Shown in pieces: positions 1-8,117 of a stretch of 10,598 nucleotides of DNA. This DNA comes from Euperipatoides rowelli. Lineage: Eukaryota > Onychophora > Udeonychophora > Euonychophora > Peripatopsidae. Under the pieces are notes generated by a model. That model was not told where the DNA came from and made no database searches. It saw only the letters and a program-made list of their open reading frames with translations. The stretch lies in assembly GCA_003024985.2 (NCBI GenBank), contig PXIH01S0003036.1; one strand, written 5' to 3'. The position numbers were made by a program, and so were the translations under genes. Position 1 is the stretch's first letter. Every line of letters begins with the position of its first letter.

Positions 1-9
1 GCCATTAAG
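1..9 (+). CDS. PYROXD1: Possible 3' end of an upstream PYROXD1 exon
   Basis: The window opens with three codons reading A-I-K, followed at once by a good donor (AAG, then GTAAAC from base 10). The exon would end on a codon boundary, which fits the phase-0 start of the probable exon at 300. In the vertebrate protein, as I remember it, the sequence FPNIK immediately precedes the segment matched by the exon at 300, so an I-K end is in the right place. Nine bases are too few for proof. A fortuitous GTAAAC next to random sequence is a real alternative. Confidence 0.3.
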
Positions 10-299
10 GTAAACGGTTCATGTTTACACGTCACACTACATCACAACTAATTAAGACTATCAACATCCGTTTTATGTTGCTTTTTTGGCGGGAGTCGTA
101 ATTTCAATATTAAAATGGTCATAATTAATTATTTTTTATACTGTTATCATTTTTATTGAAATTTTATAATTATTTAAAGTACATTCTTTCATATTAACTA
201 AAGTTGTTTTTTGGTTGCATATACCCATTAATTAAACTAACTACAGAGTTACTTTTTAGAACCTGGCCTTCTACTGTAATTCATTTCTTTTCCTGACAG
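10..299 (+). other. Presumed PYROXD1 intron, 5' part
   Basis: This is A+T-rich non-coding sequence with stops in every frame, ending in a strong pyrimidine tract and CAG at 299. It contains a TACTGTA heptamer at 272-278, just before the tract. It is an intron only if the first nine bases are an exon end; otherwise the intron begins outside the window. Nothing else is recognisable. Confidence 0.45.
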
Positions 300-354
300 A
301 TTTATGGCTACCAAGAAGTTCTTAGAATTTCAGTGAAATTGAATACTGATACAG
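300..354 (+). CDS. PYROXD1: PYROXD1 probable exon (strand before VHAENG)
   Basis: A strong acceptor precedes this exon: a pyrimidine-rich tract at about 280-295 ending in CCTGACAG at 299. The frame from 300 reads IYGYQEVLRISVKLNTDT and leaves one base over; the other two frames hit stops. VLRISVK resembles VIESGVK of the vertebrate protein, and the position just before the VHAENGKTY segment is correct. The proposed donor (ACAG, then GTCTTG at 355) is weak. It leaves phase 1 and so requires the next exon to begin at 569 rather than 565. An alternative donor at 333 (GTGAAA) ends in phase 0 and would pair with the better acceptor at 564, but it drops seven residues and makes the protein shorter than its relatives. 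The exon is likely; its exact 3' end is unresolved. Confidence 0.52.
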
Positions 355-568
355 GTCTTGAGTTATTTGAATTTTCTTGGACCACAAAATAAAATTACAG
401 ACGACAATAATTATAAATAATCCCTGAAATTTGAGCATGTTTGATCTCAAAAATTTATTTATTCCTTGACCTTAATTGAAATTTAATATAATAATCATTT
501 AGTATTTACTGTAAATTTTTGAGCTGTAATTATTTAAAATAAAATCAATGTAATTATATTTTAGGAAG
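355..568 (+). other. PYROXD1 intron between the exons at 300 and 569
   Basis: About 214 bp of A+T-rich sequence with stops in all frames. The boundaries are ambiguous at both ends: the donor may be at 333 or 355, and the acceptor AG may end at 564 or 568. The donor/acceptor pairs 355/568 and 333/564 both keep the reading frame; mixed pairs do not. Confidence 0.5.
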
Positions 569-636
569 TACATGCAGAAAATGGTAAAACCTACAAGTAT
601 GAAAAACTTTGCATTTGTACAGGGGCAACTCCTAAG
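569..636 (+). CDS. PYROXD1: PYROXD1 exon with the YEKLCICTGATP block
   Basis: The exon encodes (V)HAENGKTYKYEKLCIC followed by TGATPK, then a donor GTAAATC at 637. PYROXD1 is an FAD-dependent class I pyridine nucleotide-disulphide oxidoreductase. In vertebrates it is a nuclear and cytoplasmic protein whose loss causes myopathy, and it has been reported to protect the RTCB tRNA-ligase complex from oxidative inactivation. The YEKLC strand and the TGATP turn are the family's ATG-x-x-P motif, near the FAD and NAD(P)H sites; human has YEKLCLCAGAKP here. The exon ends in phase 0. Two acceptors lie four bases apart: TTTTAG ending at 564, which gives a start at 565 reading E-V-H-A, and GAAG ending at 568, which gives a start at 569. 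The first has the better consensus. The second fits the frame of the exon at 300. The identity is secure; only the first bases are uncertain. Confidence 0.9.
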
Positions 637-1261
637 GTAAATCATTAGCATTGCTTAATTTATTGACAGTTGTGAGAAAGGAACTGGGTCAAAGGAAGAG
701 TTTCTGGAACTCCTAACTTTTTTTAAGGAATAGCCTTGGAATTAGTGCCTTTTTTTATGTGTATCAATAGGATTCTTTTCAATGCAACAAAATATTAACC
801 TTAGCTTAGGCCTACATTAAAAAAAAAACTTAGTAAAAATATTCTATATAATCATTTAAAAGCATTTACGTTTAAATAATGTTATACTGTAAATGGACTA
901 ACAGCCCCTCTCTTCTTCCTTCATGTCATCACTGGAAATCTAAGTTATCTCACTGTTATATTTTTTCATGATTTACACTAGTCCCAAGCTAAAGTATAAT
1001 GTAATAATTTATTTATAGCCTATATTAAAATAAAATAAAGGTCACCTACAGTATATCTATTTCAACTAAAAAAATAATAATTTCCCATATTAATTGCAGA
1101 CTCATGATCTGCCAAACTTATGGTAGATCAAAAGTTTTAGATAATTTGCTTTCAAATGCTATTAATGAATCACAATAACTTGTCATTTAAAGCCAAAAAT
1201 AAATTTTATTGCAGCAGAACTTAGCCACATGAGAAAAGAAGTAGGTATGAATTACAAATTC

Positions 1262-1398
1262 CCATTTGGCGGAGACCTTACAGTAAAACTGGAAACACTG
1301 CTTACAAAGCCTGTATACCGTATACAACTGGAAGAAAACCGTTCAGCGGTTGCCTAATGGGAAAACAACACTATATCCATTCGGTGGAGGCCTTACGG
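1262..1398 (+). repeat. GC-richer decayed direct repeat pair
   Basis: Two copies of a 22-base unit, CCATTTGGCGGAGACCTTAC-AG at 1262-1283 and CCATTCGGTGGAGGCCTTAC-GG at 1377-1398, match at 18 of 22 positions, and all four differences are transitions. Between them, AACTGGAA occurs twice (1287-1294 and 1326-1333), GTATAC occurs twice around one C (1313-1325), and AACCG/CGGTT form a five-base stem (1337-1351). The block is visibly richer in G+C and CpG than its surroundings, which suggests an old inserted element. No terminal inverted repeat or target duplication could be defined. Class unknown. Confidence 0.6.
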
Positions 1399-2370
1399 AG
1401 AAATGTTATTCACATCTGGACGTGTCTTATTGGCCACAATGAAATTTTAAAATAAACTTAAACCTAATAGGTTAAATGGAGATTAAGCTAACTGTTCACA
1501 CAGCAATACTTCACAGTCTACTTGCCCCAACTCCCAAAGCACAACTTCCAACATAAAGAAGAATCCAAAATGGATAAAACGGCCCCCATGCCTACCCATG
1601 ATATATGAAATAACTTGCCAGTAAATTACTATTTTTCAAAGAACCGAAAATCCATGATGACTGGGCAGGCAGATGAGAAAAGACGTTGCTTTTAGGAGTG
1701 TACGTTTTTTTAAAACAAAACAGTACAGTTGCACCCTTAGTGGCAATAATTGGAATAACAAAAGTAAATAAATAAAATGTGTTTCCAGCAATAAGAATGT
1801 GTGCTTTCAGCAATATGCATTGAAAAATACCAGTAGTAGAAATGAGTCACATGTTGGCGATCTATAAACAGATTTGTTATAGTACTTATAATGAATGTAC
1901 CTCATTCAATGTTATTTATTTTATAAGTGAAAATGTTAAGCTCAGAAATAATATGGGGCTATTACAGTTTTGTGTTCTGCTTTGTTACAAAATGGCCACC
2001 AATAGACGTTAATTGTCGATAAATTCATGAACTATGGATTTGCAGAGCATGCATACATTTTTTTTTATTTTAGAAATGCCACATGGTCGCCTTTAATGCA
2101 ATTCAACAGTTCATGCGAGTTAAATTACTAATACTATTTATTTAAATGCCTATGTTTTTTAAGTATCCAGTATTATGCTTATACAAACCTGTTATTGATT
2201 TTACATTTTTCAAATGTTTTTGAAGATAGAGTGATGTTAGAATTAGTGTTTTTATCGGGATTTGCTTATATGGTGATCTTAGGATTGGTCTTTTTAACAT
2301 TCAATTTAATTTATTAATGTATTTAATTTGATGGGTGCAGTTCCTCAAGGCTTCCCTGAAATTGAATTGG

Positions 2371-2749
2371 TATTTAGTATTAAAGTATGACAGTTGGAGT
2401 TAGGGTTCAGGTTAGGATAAAGGTTTGGAATGTAAATAATGTAATATCATCTGCATATTTAGTGTTAAACTATGTATTGTTAAACTATTGTAGTGAGGAT
2501 AAAGGTTAGGAATGTAAATAATGTATTTGTGTTAAACTATAGTAGTTGGGGTTAGGATTCAGGTTAGGCATGTAAATAAGTAAAATCGTCTGCATATTTA
2601 GTGTTAAACTACAGTAGTTGGAGTTAGGGTTCAGATTAGGATAAAGGTTGTGAATTAATGTAATATCTGCATATTTAATTTTAAACTATGATCATTAGAG
2701 TTAGGGTTCAAATTAGGATAAAGGCTAGAAATGTTAATAATCAGCTCTG
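2371..2749 (+). repeat. Degenerate 70-85 bp minisatellite with TTAGGG motifs
   Basis: About five tandem units begin near 2371, 2454, 2525, 2593 and 2670. Each runs roughly CATATTTAGTGTTAAACTA, then GTAGTTGGAGTTAGGGTTC, then AGGTTAGGATAAAGGTTAGG, then AATGTAAATAATGTAATATC and TG. Copy 2 lacks the GGAGTTAGGGTTC portion and copy 3 lacks the ATAAAGG portion, so the array has been reshaped by unequal slippage. The GTTAGG cores repeat at 8-15 bp within a unit and resemble the animal telomere repeat, though no perfect telomeric array is present. Similar GTTAGGGTT minisatellites are common in introns of fish and marine invertebrates. Confidence 0.85.
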
Positions 2750-3418
2750 CAGAACTGAATCCCTCAATTTATTGCCTGTGTATTATATTAAATGGATGTT
2801 TTTAACATTTCTATTGGTTTGATTCATCTCTGATGCAAATGTTAAAATTAGGGTTAGCATAAGGTTCGTATATCTTCAAACATATTAGGCTTTTCAATAA
2901 AGGCGAATTTTTAACATATAAATACTGTACATTGGGTTTTGGTCCATTAAAGTGAGATGCACATAAGTTGGACATTAAGTTAATGTTAGGATATGGTTTA
3001 ATATACGATGGGTTTTAATTCTCTAATTTAACTTTAAGGCTAAATATTTCTTAACATTCATCATGTTTATAATATTCCTTTTGTAATTGATGTATACTGA
3101 TGATTAATTTGCACATTTCTACATTCATTACATTTGAAAATGAAAGATTTATTTATATAAATTTTAAATTAACTCTAAGATTTAATAAAAATCTTTTATT
3201 ATTCAGTGTAATTAAATTAGAAAGTGTCTATTTACATCTGGCCTTGGTGGCCATTTTTAAAAGCAATGGAACATAAAACTGAAATCGTTCCAATAATATA
3301 ATGATTTATTTACTTTAAAAGAAATGCTAACTAAATTTTTTATGTCACAAAAAGCAACTTGGAACCGGAACTTATTCACAAAAAAAGCTAGAATATGGAG
3401 TTAGTTCATATTTCAAAA

Positions 3419-3440
3419 GAACTAGTATCAAAACTAGTTC
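3419..3440. repeat. Perfect 8-bp inverted repeat GAACTAGT/ACTAGTTC
   Basis: The arms GAACTAGT (3419-3426) and ACTAGTTC (3433-3440) are separated by six bases. The surroundings (3361-3412) carry further GGAAC, GGAACTT and GTTAGTTCAT pieces, so this looks like the remains of a palindrome-rich repeat built on GAACTAGTTC. A similar ACTAG-centred pair occurs at 8331-8382. Confidence 0.6.
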
Positions 3441-3741
3441 CATTTAAATCGGAAGTAACCCATTTTCTGTGTCATGTGAACATTTTACATGACGTTAAAG
3501 AAATCCCATTTAGTATGCTGCAAACAAAGTTTAAAGTCTTCACATAGAAAAAACTTTGTCAATGTGGAGAAAACCTTTTTCTTCAGACTGATACAGCTCA
3601 TAATTGATTGAACTGTTATCTTTGCATATTTAAAAATTCCATAAAGAGAATGTTTCAGAAAATGTGTAATGAACATTATTTACTGTTGTTTAAATATCAC
3701 ATTTATGGCTGAAGGCATATAAAGTTATAAATCAGGGAAGC

Positions 3742-3788
3742 TACAGTACTTTGAAATCATGATTTTATTATTTTTGTAAGCTACTGTA
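3742..3788. repeat. 47-bp segment bounded by TACAGTA and TACTGTA
   Basis: TACAGTA at 3742-3748 and its reverse complement TACTGTA at 3782-3788 face each other. A perfect 12-base palindrome, AAATCATGATTT, lies inside at 3754-3765. An A13 run follows directly (3790-3802). Its layout resembles a very small relic with TA-flanked inverted ends, but the inverted ends match for little more than seven bases. Confidence 0.4.
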
Positions 3789-3789
3789 C

Positions 3790-3802
3790 AAAAAAAAAAA
3801 AA
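3790..3802. repeat. A13 homopolymer
   Basis: A run of thirteen A follows the TACTGTA heptamer. It is a simple repeat, likely variable in length. Confidence 0.9.
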
Positions 3803-4041
3803 GCTTTGTTCATCTCTTCTTTAAAACTGTGGATGATACCATATTTCTTCTCAAGACGCCGACAAAATTTACATAATATATTTGAAAATTATTTTAATTT
3901 ATACATATAAAAAAAAGGTTTGATACTAGCTGGTTTAGGTAATAGATTATTTTCAAAAATATTTTTTATAATAATTTATTATTTAATAAAAAGACTAAAA
4001 CGTATTCATTATTTGGTCTTAATTTTTTAATGATGTTTTAG

Positions 4042-4098
4042 GTAATTGCTGAAGACAATCCTTATGTTCTTGGAATTCGAGATACAGAAACTGTAAAG
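4042..4098 (+). CDS. PYROXD1: PYROXD1 exon (NPYVLGIRDT block)
   Basis: Nineteen codons (57 bp, phase 0 at both ends) read VIAEDNPYVLGIRDTETVK. The exon lies between acceptor GTTTTAG (ending at 4041) and donor GTATCT (from 4099). NPYVLGIRDT is a signature stretch of PYROXD1, shared with the human protein as I remember it. It follows TGATPK directly and precedes the Rossmann strand of the next exon, so no exon is missing from the 3.4 kb and 2.8 kb introns on either side. In this enzyme family the segment links the FAD domain to the start of the NAD(P)H-binding domain, where the R-D-T turn is commonly conserved. Confidence 0.95.
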
Positions 4099-4185
4099 GT
4101 ATCTATTAAAGAATATTTCATTTTCTAGAGAAATAGTAATTAAGAAAATTAAATTGTTTGGATTAACTTTAGTTTTATTGTAAAA

Positions 4186-4213
4186 GAAACACTTTTAATC
4201 TGAAACACTTTTA
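4186..4213 (+). repeat. Two tandem copies of GAAACACTTTTA
   Basis: An exact 12-base unit occurs at 4186-4197 and 4202-4213, with a period of 16. The first copy also lies in a small stem (TAAAAG 4181-4186 with CTTTTA 4192-4197). Confidence 0.75.
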
Positions 4214-4370
4214 CAATGATAGGGGGAGGGAACAGTTCACAAATCAAATTTAATTTTTCACAATTCAATATGTAGGTCTATTGTATGTTAATGTATTTTT
4301 AGATTATATTCTGTATAGGTATTGTAAATATTAATAGACTTACAGTACATGCAGGGCCAATATTCAGCTG

Positions 4371-4400
4371 GTATTTCAATTTGTTAAAATATTGAAATAC
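4371..4400. repeat. Perfect 10-bp inverted repeat GTATTTCAAT/ATTGAAATAC
   Basis: Two perfect ten-base arms (4371-4380 and 4391-4400) are separated by ten bases. In RNA this would form a short A-U-rich hairpin within the intron. No adjacent target duplication is evident, and the flanking bases do not pair. Confidence 0.7.
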
Positions 4401-4872
4401 TAAACAGTACCGGTTGATAAATAGTATAATAGTAACTACGATAAGAGTGAAAGTAGTAATAAATATAAACTTATTAGTTCAAGCTAATTGTCTTAGAATG
4501 TCATTCATCTGAAATACATGTGCAATAGTATTCGTTAGCTAGGTCTGTCGCTTTTTATCTAGACTACTGATGATAGACACCTAAGATTATAATAAAAAAT
4601 AAATAAACCAACACGCACAAGCAAAGTTGCTGAATAATAAAATTCTAAACATTATGCTTAAATACTAGGCAGTATTAATAATTGTTAGTGTTCCTGACTT
4701 GACATTTATTTTTTTTAAATTCAGCAATATATTGTTACTATCTAACAGCATTAGCATTCAATGTTTTGATTCTAGTAAGTTTTGAATACCACCAGTAAGC
4801 AAACCATACAATTCCCAATTAAATAATTGTATTCCTAACATTAATTTATATTTAGTTTGATTTTTTATTGTT

Positions 4873-4895
4873 ATAAAGTAACTACTGTACTTTAT
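4873..4895. repeat. 8-bp inverted repeat ATAAAGTA/TACTTTAT
   Basis: Perfect arms at 4873-4880 and 4888-4895 are separated by seven bases. The loop and right arm contain one of the TACTGTA heptamers (4883-4889). Confidence 0.6.
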
Positions 4896-6373
4896 TTTTA
4901 GTTAAAGTTCTTACGGAATGAAATATTAGATGATACATGACTCCTCCATTCGATTATTATTTACTAAGTATTGTGCCTGCCTTAAAAATGCTTCTGGTAT
5001 TCACATCTCACTAGCATTGGTGACATTCTAATCACAGAGGAAAGAACCTCATTATTCTGAGTCTTACTGCTATGAACCCTGTCCGTAACTTCTCTATGTT
5101 ATGATGAAGGGATGTTTGTTTTTAAAGTAATTTCCTCATGAATGCTGTGCTGGTTTCTGTTCAGCCATTTGTTTGATCGTATTGCAACTTTACTATTTTA
5201 TAGTAAAATTGTAATCACAAATTAGCCACCTGTGAGATCATAAGCAGATGAATGAAATAACCATTCTTGATTCACATGGATATAATGAGCATGTAATTAT
5301 TCTATTATATTTGCATAAGTTCTTGATTTTAAGAACATGCTGCACATGCTTAATTAGTCTGACTCACTGGAGTGGCTTCTGCCATTACCAGAGAGATTTT
5401 ATGTTTTGTTTATTATAGGCAGGGTCTGGCAAAGGCTAGACTAGTGATTCTGTACCCCCACAACACTGGCAAGTGAAGTCTCTCTTTTTATATTGTATTC
5501 TAACCTTATCATTTGTGAGTTAATATGCAGGAGTTTAAGCTTAAGTAAAGAATATATTTTAACAAACTTGGTAGTCTAACTTGATTTATTATGGAGTTAA
5601 TAGGAAAGTGTAATCAATATTACATATGTCAGGATATACTGTAGATTAATAGACCTAATAATGCCCGGTATAATCATGCCTACTAGTCATAAGGTTTGAC
5701 AATCAAAATACAATAATACAAAAATTGGCCATTTCTTCACAAACATAGGCTAAATTTTTAAGGAAGATTAACACCAAAAGTACCAAGTTTTTGAAAATTC
5801 ATAGTCAACAGCCAGAAATCTGCCCTCCCTCGCTGATCCAGCATGCGAGATAACGGAAACCTTGTTTTCATATCTAGGTTGAATACAAATTTTTTGCCTC
5901 TAAAGTACACATTTCAAAACTGACAAATTGGAAAACATCGTTAGCTCATAAAACTTCTACCAAAAATATGCCTGTTTGAGCCAAGGTTTTTAAAAAAAAA
6001 AAATCAGCAAATTTCTTGGCATGATGTTACCAACCAATATGACCATCACTATCTGTCATATTTACCCAAAAGCATTTTACGCCAGCTAGAAGATAATGGC
6101 TGACTTCACAGCCCGTCTGCTTGCCTAAGGACCTTAAAAGAAATTAGAGTGATTTGTGCTACAACTTATATCACTTGTTAAGCAGTTTATAATGTATAGT
6201 TCAGTTTAATTTTAGAATAAAAAATTTCATGTACTGTATATTTTTTTTAAGCAGGCACACACATTTTAAAATTTTTGCTTTCTTTATTGATGTACAGTAT
6301 TTATATATTAATTTATATCACCCTACCGGTTATTAAATATTTTGAATTTAATTACTAATTATATGTATTAATT

Positions 6374-6675
6374 ATGTACAGTATAGATAAACCAGTGATA
6401 ACTAACCTTTCCAAAAATATTTCCATGCGTGGACAACTGGATGTTGTTTTTATTGATATAGAAAAGGCTTTTTACTTTGTGAACCATGCCTTGCTACTAT
6501 CAGACGATCTATGGAATGTTCAGATATACTGTTTTTCTGAAATGTCCACTCTAAAAAATTATTACCTCAGGAACCTGTTGGGAATTCTACTTTTTTTTTC
6601 TTATTCTTCTTAATCATTTTCCAACTTGTGATGATTTAAAAGCTTATAATAAAATATTTCTTGTTGATTTGTAGG
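6374..6675 (+). mobile_element. Decayed non-LTR retrotransposon reverse transcriptase fragment
   Basis: An open frame at 6374-6613 contains QLDVVFIDIEKAF (ending at 6472) followed by VNHALLL. This is reverse transcriptase palm motif A (x-D-x-x-K-A-F-D) of LINE elements of the Jockey/CR1 type. The first catalytic aspartate is present, but the D after KAF has become Y. The next block, normally P-Q-G-S-V-L-G-P-L-L-F, survives in two frames: PQEPV from 6565 in one and GILLFF from 6581 in the other, showing a one-base loss near 6577-6580. A third frame from 6612 reads NHFPTCDDLKAYNKIF. It recalls the N-D-L-P to Y-A-D-D region, but the ADD catalytic residues are absent. Only about 22 residues separate motif A from PQ, so an internal deletion of very roughly 25-30 residues is likely. 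It is a dead fragment on the host-gene strand. The family beyond the non-LTR class is uncertain. Confidence 0.72.
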
Positions 6676-6897
6676 GCTTTTGGGATTCATTCCAACCTAT
6701 TTATTATAACAAAATTCTAATTATAAATTTGTAGTGCTCTAATTAAAAATAAAGAAAATTATGCTTAGGAGAAAAAAAATGCTCTTATTGAATATGTGAA
6801 AGTAATTGTAACATTCAATTTTGATTAAGTATAACAATTTTTGTCTATCTTTATTCATTTTCATTGAAGTCTAATAACAAAGTATAAATATTTGAAG

Positions 6898-6971
6898 GTA
6901 TTTCAAGATAAACTAAAAAATGCCAGAAGAATTTTAGTCGTAGGGAATGGTGGCATTGCAACTGAATTAGT
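6898..6971 (+). CDS. PYROXD1: PYROXD1 exon (GNGGIA dinucleotide-binding loop)
   Basis: Twenty-four codons plus two bases read VFQDKLKNARRILVVGNG followed by GIATEL and a split V codon. ILVVGNGGIATELVYEI is the beta strand, glycine-rich loop and helix of the NAD(P)H-binding Rossmann fold. GNGGIA takes the place of the usual G-x-G-x-x-G, as in other PYROXD1 proteins. The donor is a perfect GTAAGT at 6972, in phase 2. The acceptor is weak: TTTGAAG ending at 6897, an AAG acceptor with only a modest pyrimidine tract. It is still the only one that joins TETVK to VFQDKL in the frame the family requires. The next exon is only 108 bp away. Confidence 0.95.
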
Positions 6972-7079
6972 GTAAGTAGGGATCATATATTTGTCCTTGC
7001 CTAAAATGATTTATTTTAATGTGCATTATATAATAAATACTTGATAAATTTTAGATCATTTTAAATTATCTTTTATTAG
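6972..7079 (+). other. PYROXD1 short intron (108 bp)
   Basis: A minimal intron in phase 2 with consensus donor GTAAGT and acceptor TTTTATTAG. It splits a valine codon between the ATEL and YEIEK segments. Its size contrasts sharply with the kilobase introns on either side. Confidence 0.93.
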
Positions 7080-7320
7080 ATATGAAATTGAAAAATGCCA
7101 AGTTATTTGGGCTATTAAAGATGTATCCATTGGTAATACGTTTTTTGATGCTGGAGCTGCACAATTCTTTTTACCTCATCTTGCTGAAGACAAACAATCG
7201 TCAGTAAAGTCAATCAAGAGATTAAAGTATACTGTACCAAGTTCACATGACAAATCAACACTTGGGGGTGCTCTTGGTCCAGATTGGTCTAATGAATTAC
7301 AAATGAGTGGAGATAGAACT
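7080..7320 (+). CDS. PYROXD1: PYROXD1 long exon (WAIKD, NTFFDAGAA, GALGPDW)
   Basis: One base completes the split valine codon, then 80 codons run to a donor GTAGGT at 7321 in phase 0; the acceptor is TTTTATTAG ending at 7079. It encodes YEIEKCQVIWAIKD, then IGNTFFDAGAAQFFLPHL, a lysine- and serine-rich linker of about 33 residues (roughly 7168-7266), and GGALGPDWSNELQMSGDRT. The strand and helix are the second half of the NAD(P)H Rossmann unit. NTFFDAGAA and GALGPDW are diagnostic PYROXD1 blocks not found in general NADH oxidases or thioredoxin reductases. The linker is somewhat shorter than the roughly 40 residues I recall for human and shows no clear similarity to it, as expected for a solvent-exposed loop. 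The reading frame is intact, so this is a functional gene rather than a pseudogene. The next exon should carry a H-x-E-type beta segment and is not in the window. Confidence 0.95.
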
Positions 7321-7467
7321 GTAGGTTATTTGTTTTTTCATAGTTGTTTATATAATTCATCACAATGTTTACATCATTTTTATTAGTCAATTAACATTCA
7401 TGTTTTTAAAGAACGACTTCTTCAGAAAAATAAAGTGCAGGCAAAAGATATTAAGTATTAAGCATTT

Positions 7468-7496
7468 AAAATTATTGGTTTTTAAACCATAATTTT
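7468..7496. repeat. Compact A+T-rich hairpin in intron
   Basis: AAAATTAT-T-GGTTT (7468-7481) pairs with AAACCATAATTTT (7484-7496), giving thirteen base pairs with one bulged T and a two-base minimal loop. A loop this small would open to four bases or more in RNA. No surrounding conservation can be judged, and it may be chance in such A+T-rich DNA. Confidence 0.55.
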
Positions 7497-8090
7497 ATTT
7501 ACAGTATTTAAATTTGTGCATAAATAACAAACAATAAACATAATAAGAAATATAAACCTACAGACTAAAAAAAACATAATTTAATAGCAAATGTTATGGT
7601 CTTTATCTGCAAACTCAAATGTTTGTTAGAACTTAAGCCGTTAATACCTAAAATTAATACTTGAAATTTATTGATCTTATTTATTTGAATAAAATTAATG
7701 AAAAAAAACAATAATATTTATCTAAATTTAAATTAAGAAGTGTTTATACTATGTAGGCATGTTCATCATTAGTTTTTTTTTCATTATAAATCATTTATTT
7801 GGTTTGTACCAGGTAATGTGAACATTTAATTTTATAAACAGATGATCTAGGTTACCCCTTTCTGAGTAGCAAAGTACTCGATCATAATAAAATAGTTTAG
7901 TATGATTTTATGCAACAATAATTCCGATGCAAGTGAAAATGAAATTCAAATTTATTAATACAAAGAGCAAAAAAAATGTTTGTATCGAAGACTATTTTAC
8001 AAAGACTAACATTTTCAAATTACTGCATTAATGTTTTCAGGTAAAGACTTGTGCAGCCTTACTTACAGGGATATTTAAAATCGATGTATT

Positions 8091-8117
8091 CCCCCCCCCC
8101 CCCCAAAAAAAAAAAAA
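8091..8117. repeat. C14-A13 homopolymer junction
   Basis: Fourteen C are followed directly by thirteen A. The C run is striking in sequence this rich in A+T. Run lengths are likely to be polymorphic and prone to sequencing error. It may be the slipped tail of an inserted element, but no element body was identified. Confidence 0.95.

Larger units (their letters stand above)
637..4041 (+). other. PYROXD1 long intron (3.4 kb)
   Basis: The flanking exons encode TGATPK and VIAEDNPYV, which are adjacent in the family, so no coding exon is skipped here. The intron holds a decayed GC-richer repeat pair at 1262-1398, the TTAGGG-bearing minisatellite at 2371-2749, further isolated TTAGGGTTAG-like scraps near 2848-2860 and 2985-2995, and small palindromes at 3419-3440 and 3742-3788. 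The stretches 637-1200, 1400-2370 and 2760-3400 show only A+T-rich unique-looking sequence with scattered homopolymer runs. Two open frames on the minus strand (1592-1813 and 3485-3676) have no recognisable protein content. Confidence 0.85.
4099..6897 (+). other. PYROXD1 intron (2.8 kb)
   Basis: The intron lies between exons encoding TETVK and VFQDKL, which are contiguous in the family. It holds a two-copy 16-bp repeat (4186-4213), inverted repeats at 4371-4400 and 4873-4895, and the reverse transcriptase relic at 6374-6675. The stretches 4420-4870, 4900-6230 and 6680-6890 appear to be unique A+T-rich sequence with nothing recognisable. A pyrimidine-rich tract at 6589-6610 lies inside the relic. 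Confidence 0.85.

Noticed and set aside
1592-1813. Minus-strand open frame of 73 codons
   Set aside because: The translation is hydrophobic and aromatic from A+T-rich DNA, has no recognisable motif and no splice or codon-bias support.
2371-2749. CRISPR-like array
   Set aside because: The spacing is regular, but whole units repeat with no unique spacers, and the context is a eukaryotic intron.
3485-3676. Minus-strand open frame of 63 codons
   Set aside because: It lies in intronic sequence and the translation shows no domain; chance length in this composition.
8041-8090. Possible next PYROXD1 exon after GTTTTCAG at 8040
   Set aside because: The frame runs directly into the C14-A13 tract without a donor, and the peptide does not resemble the family.
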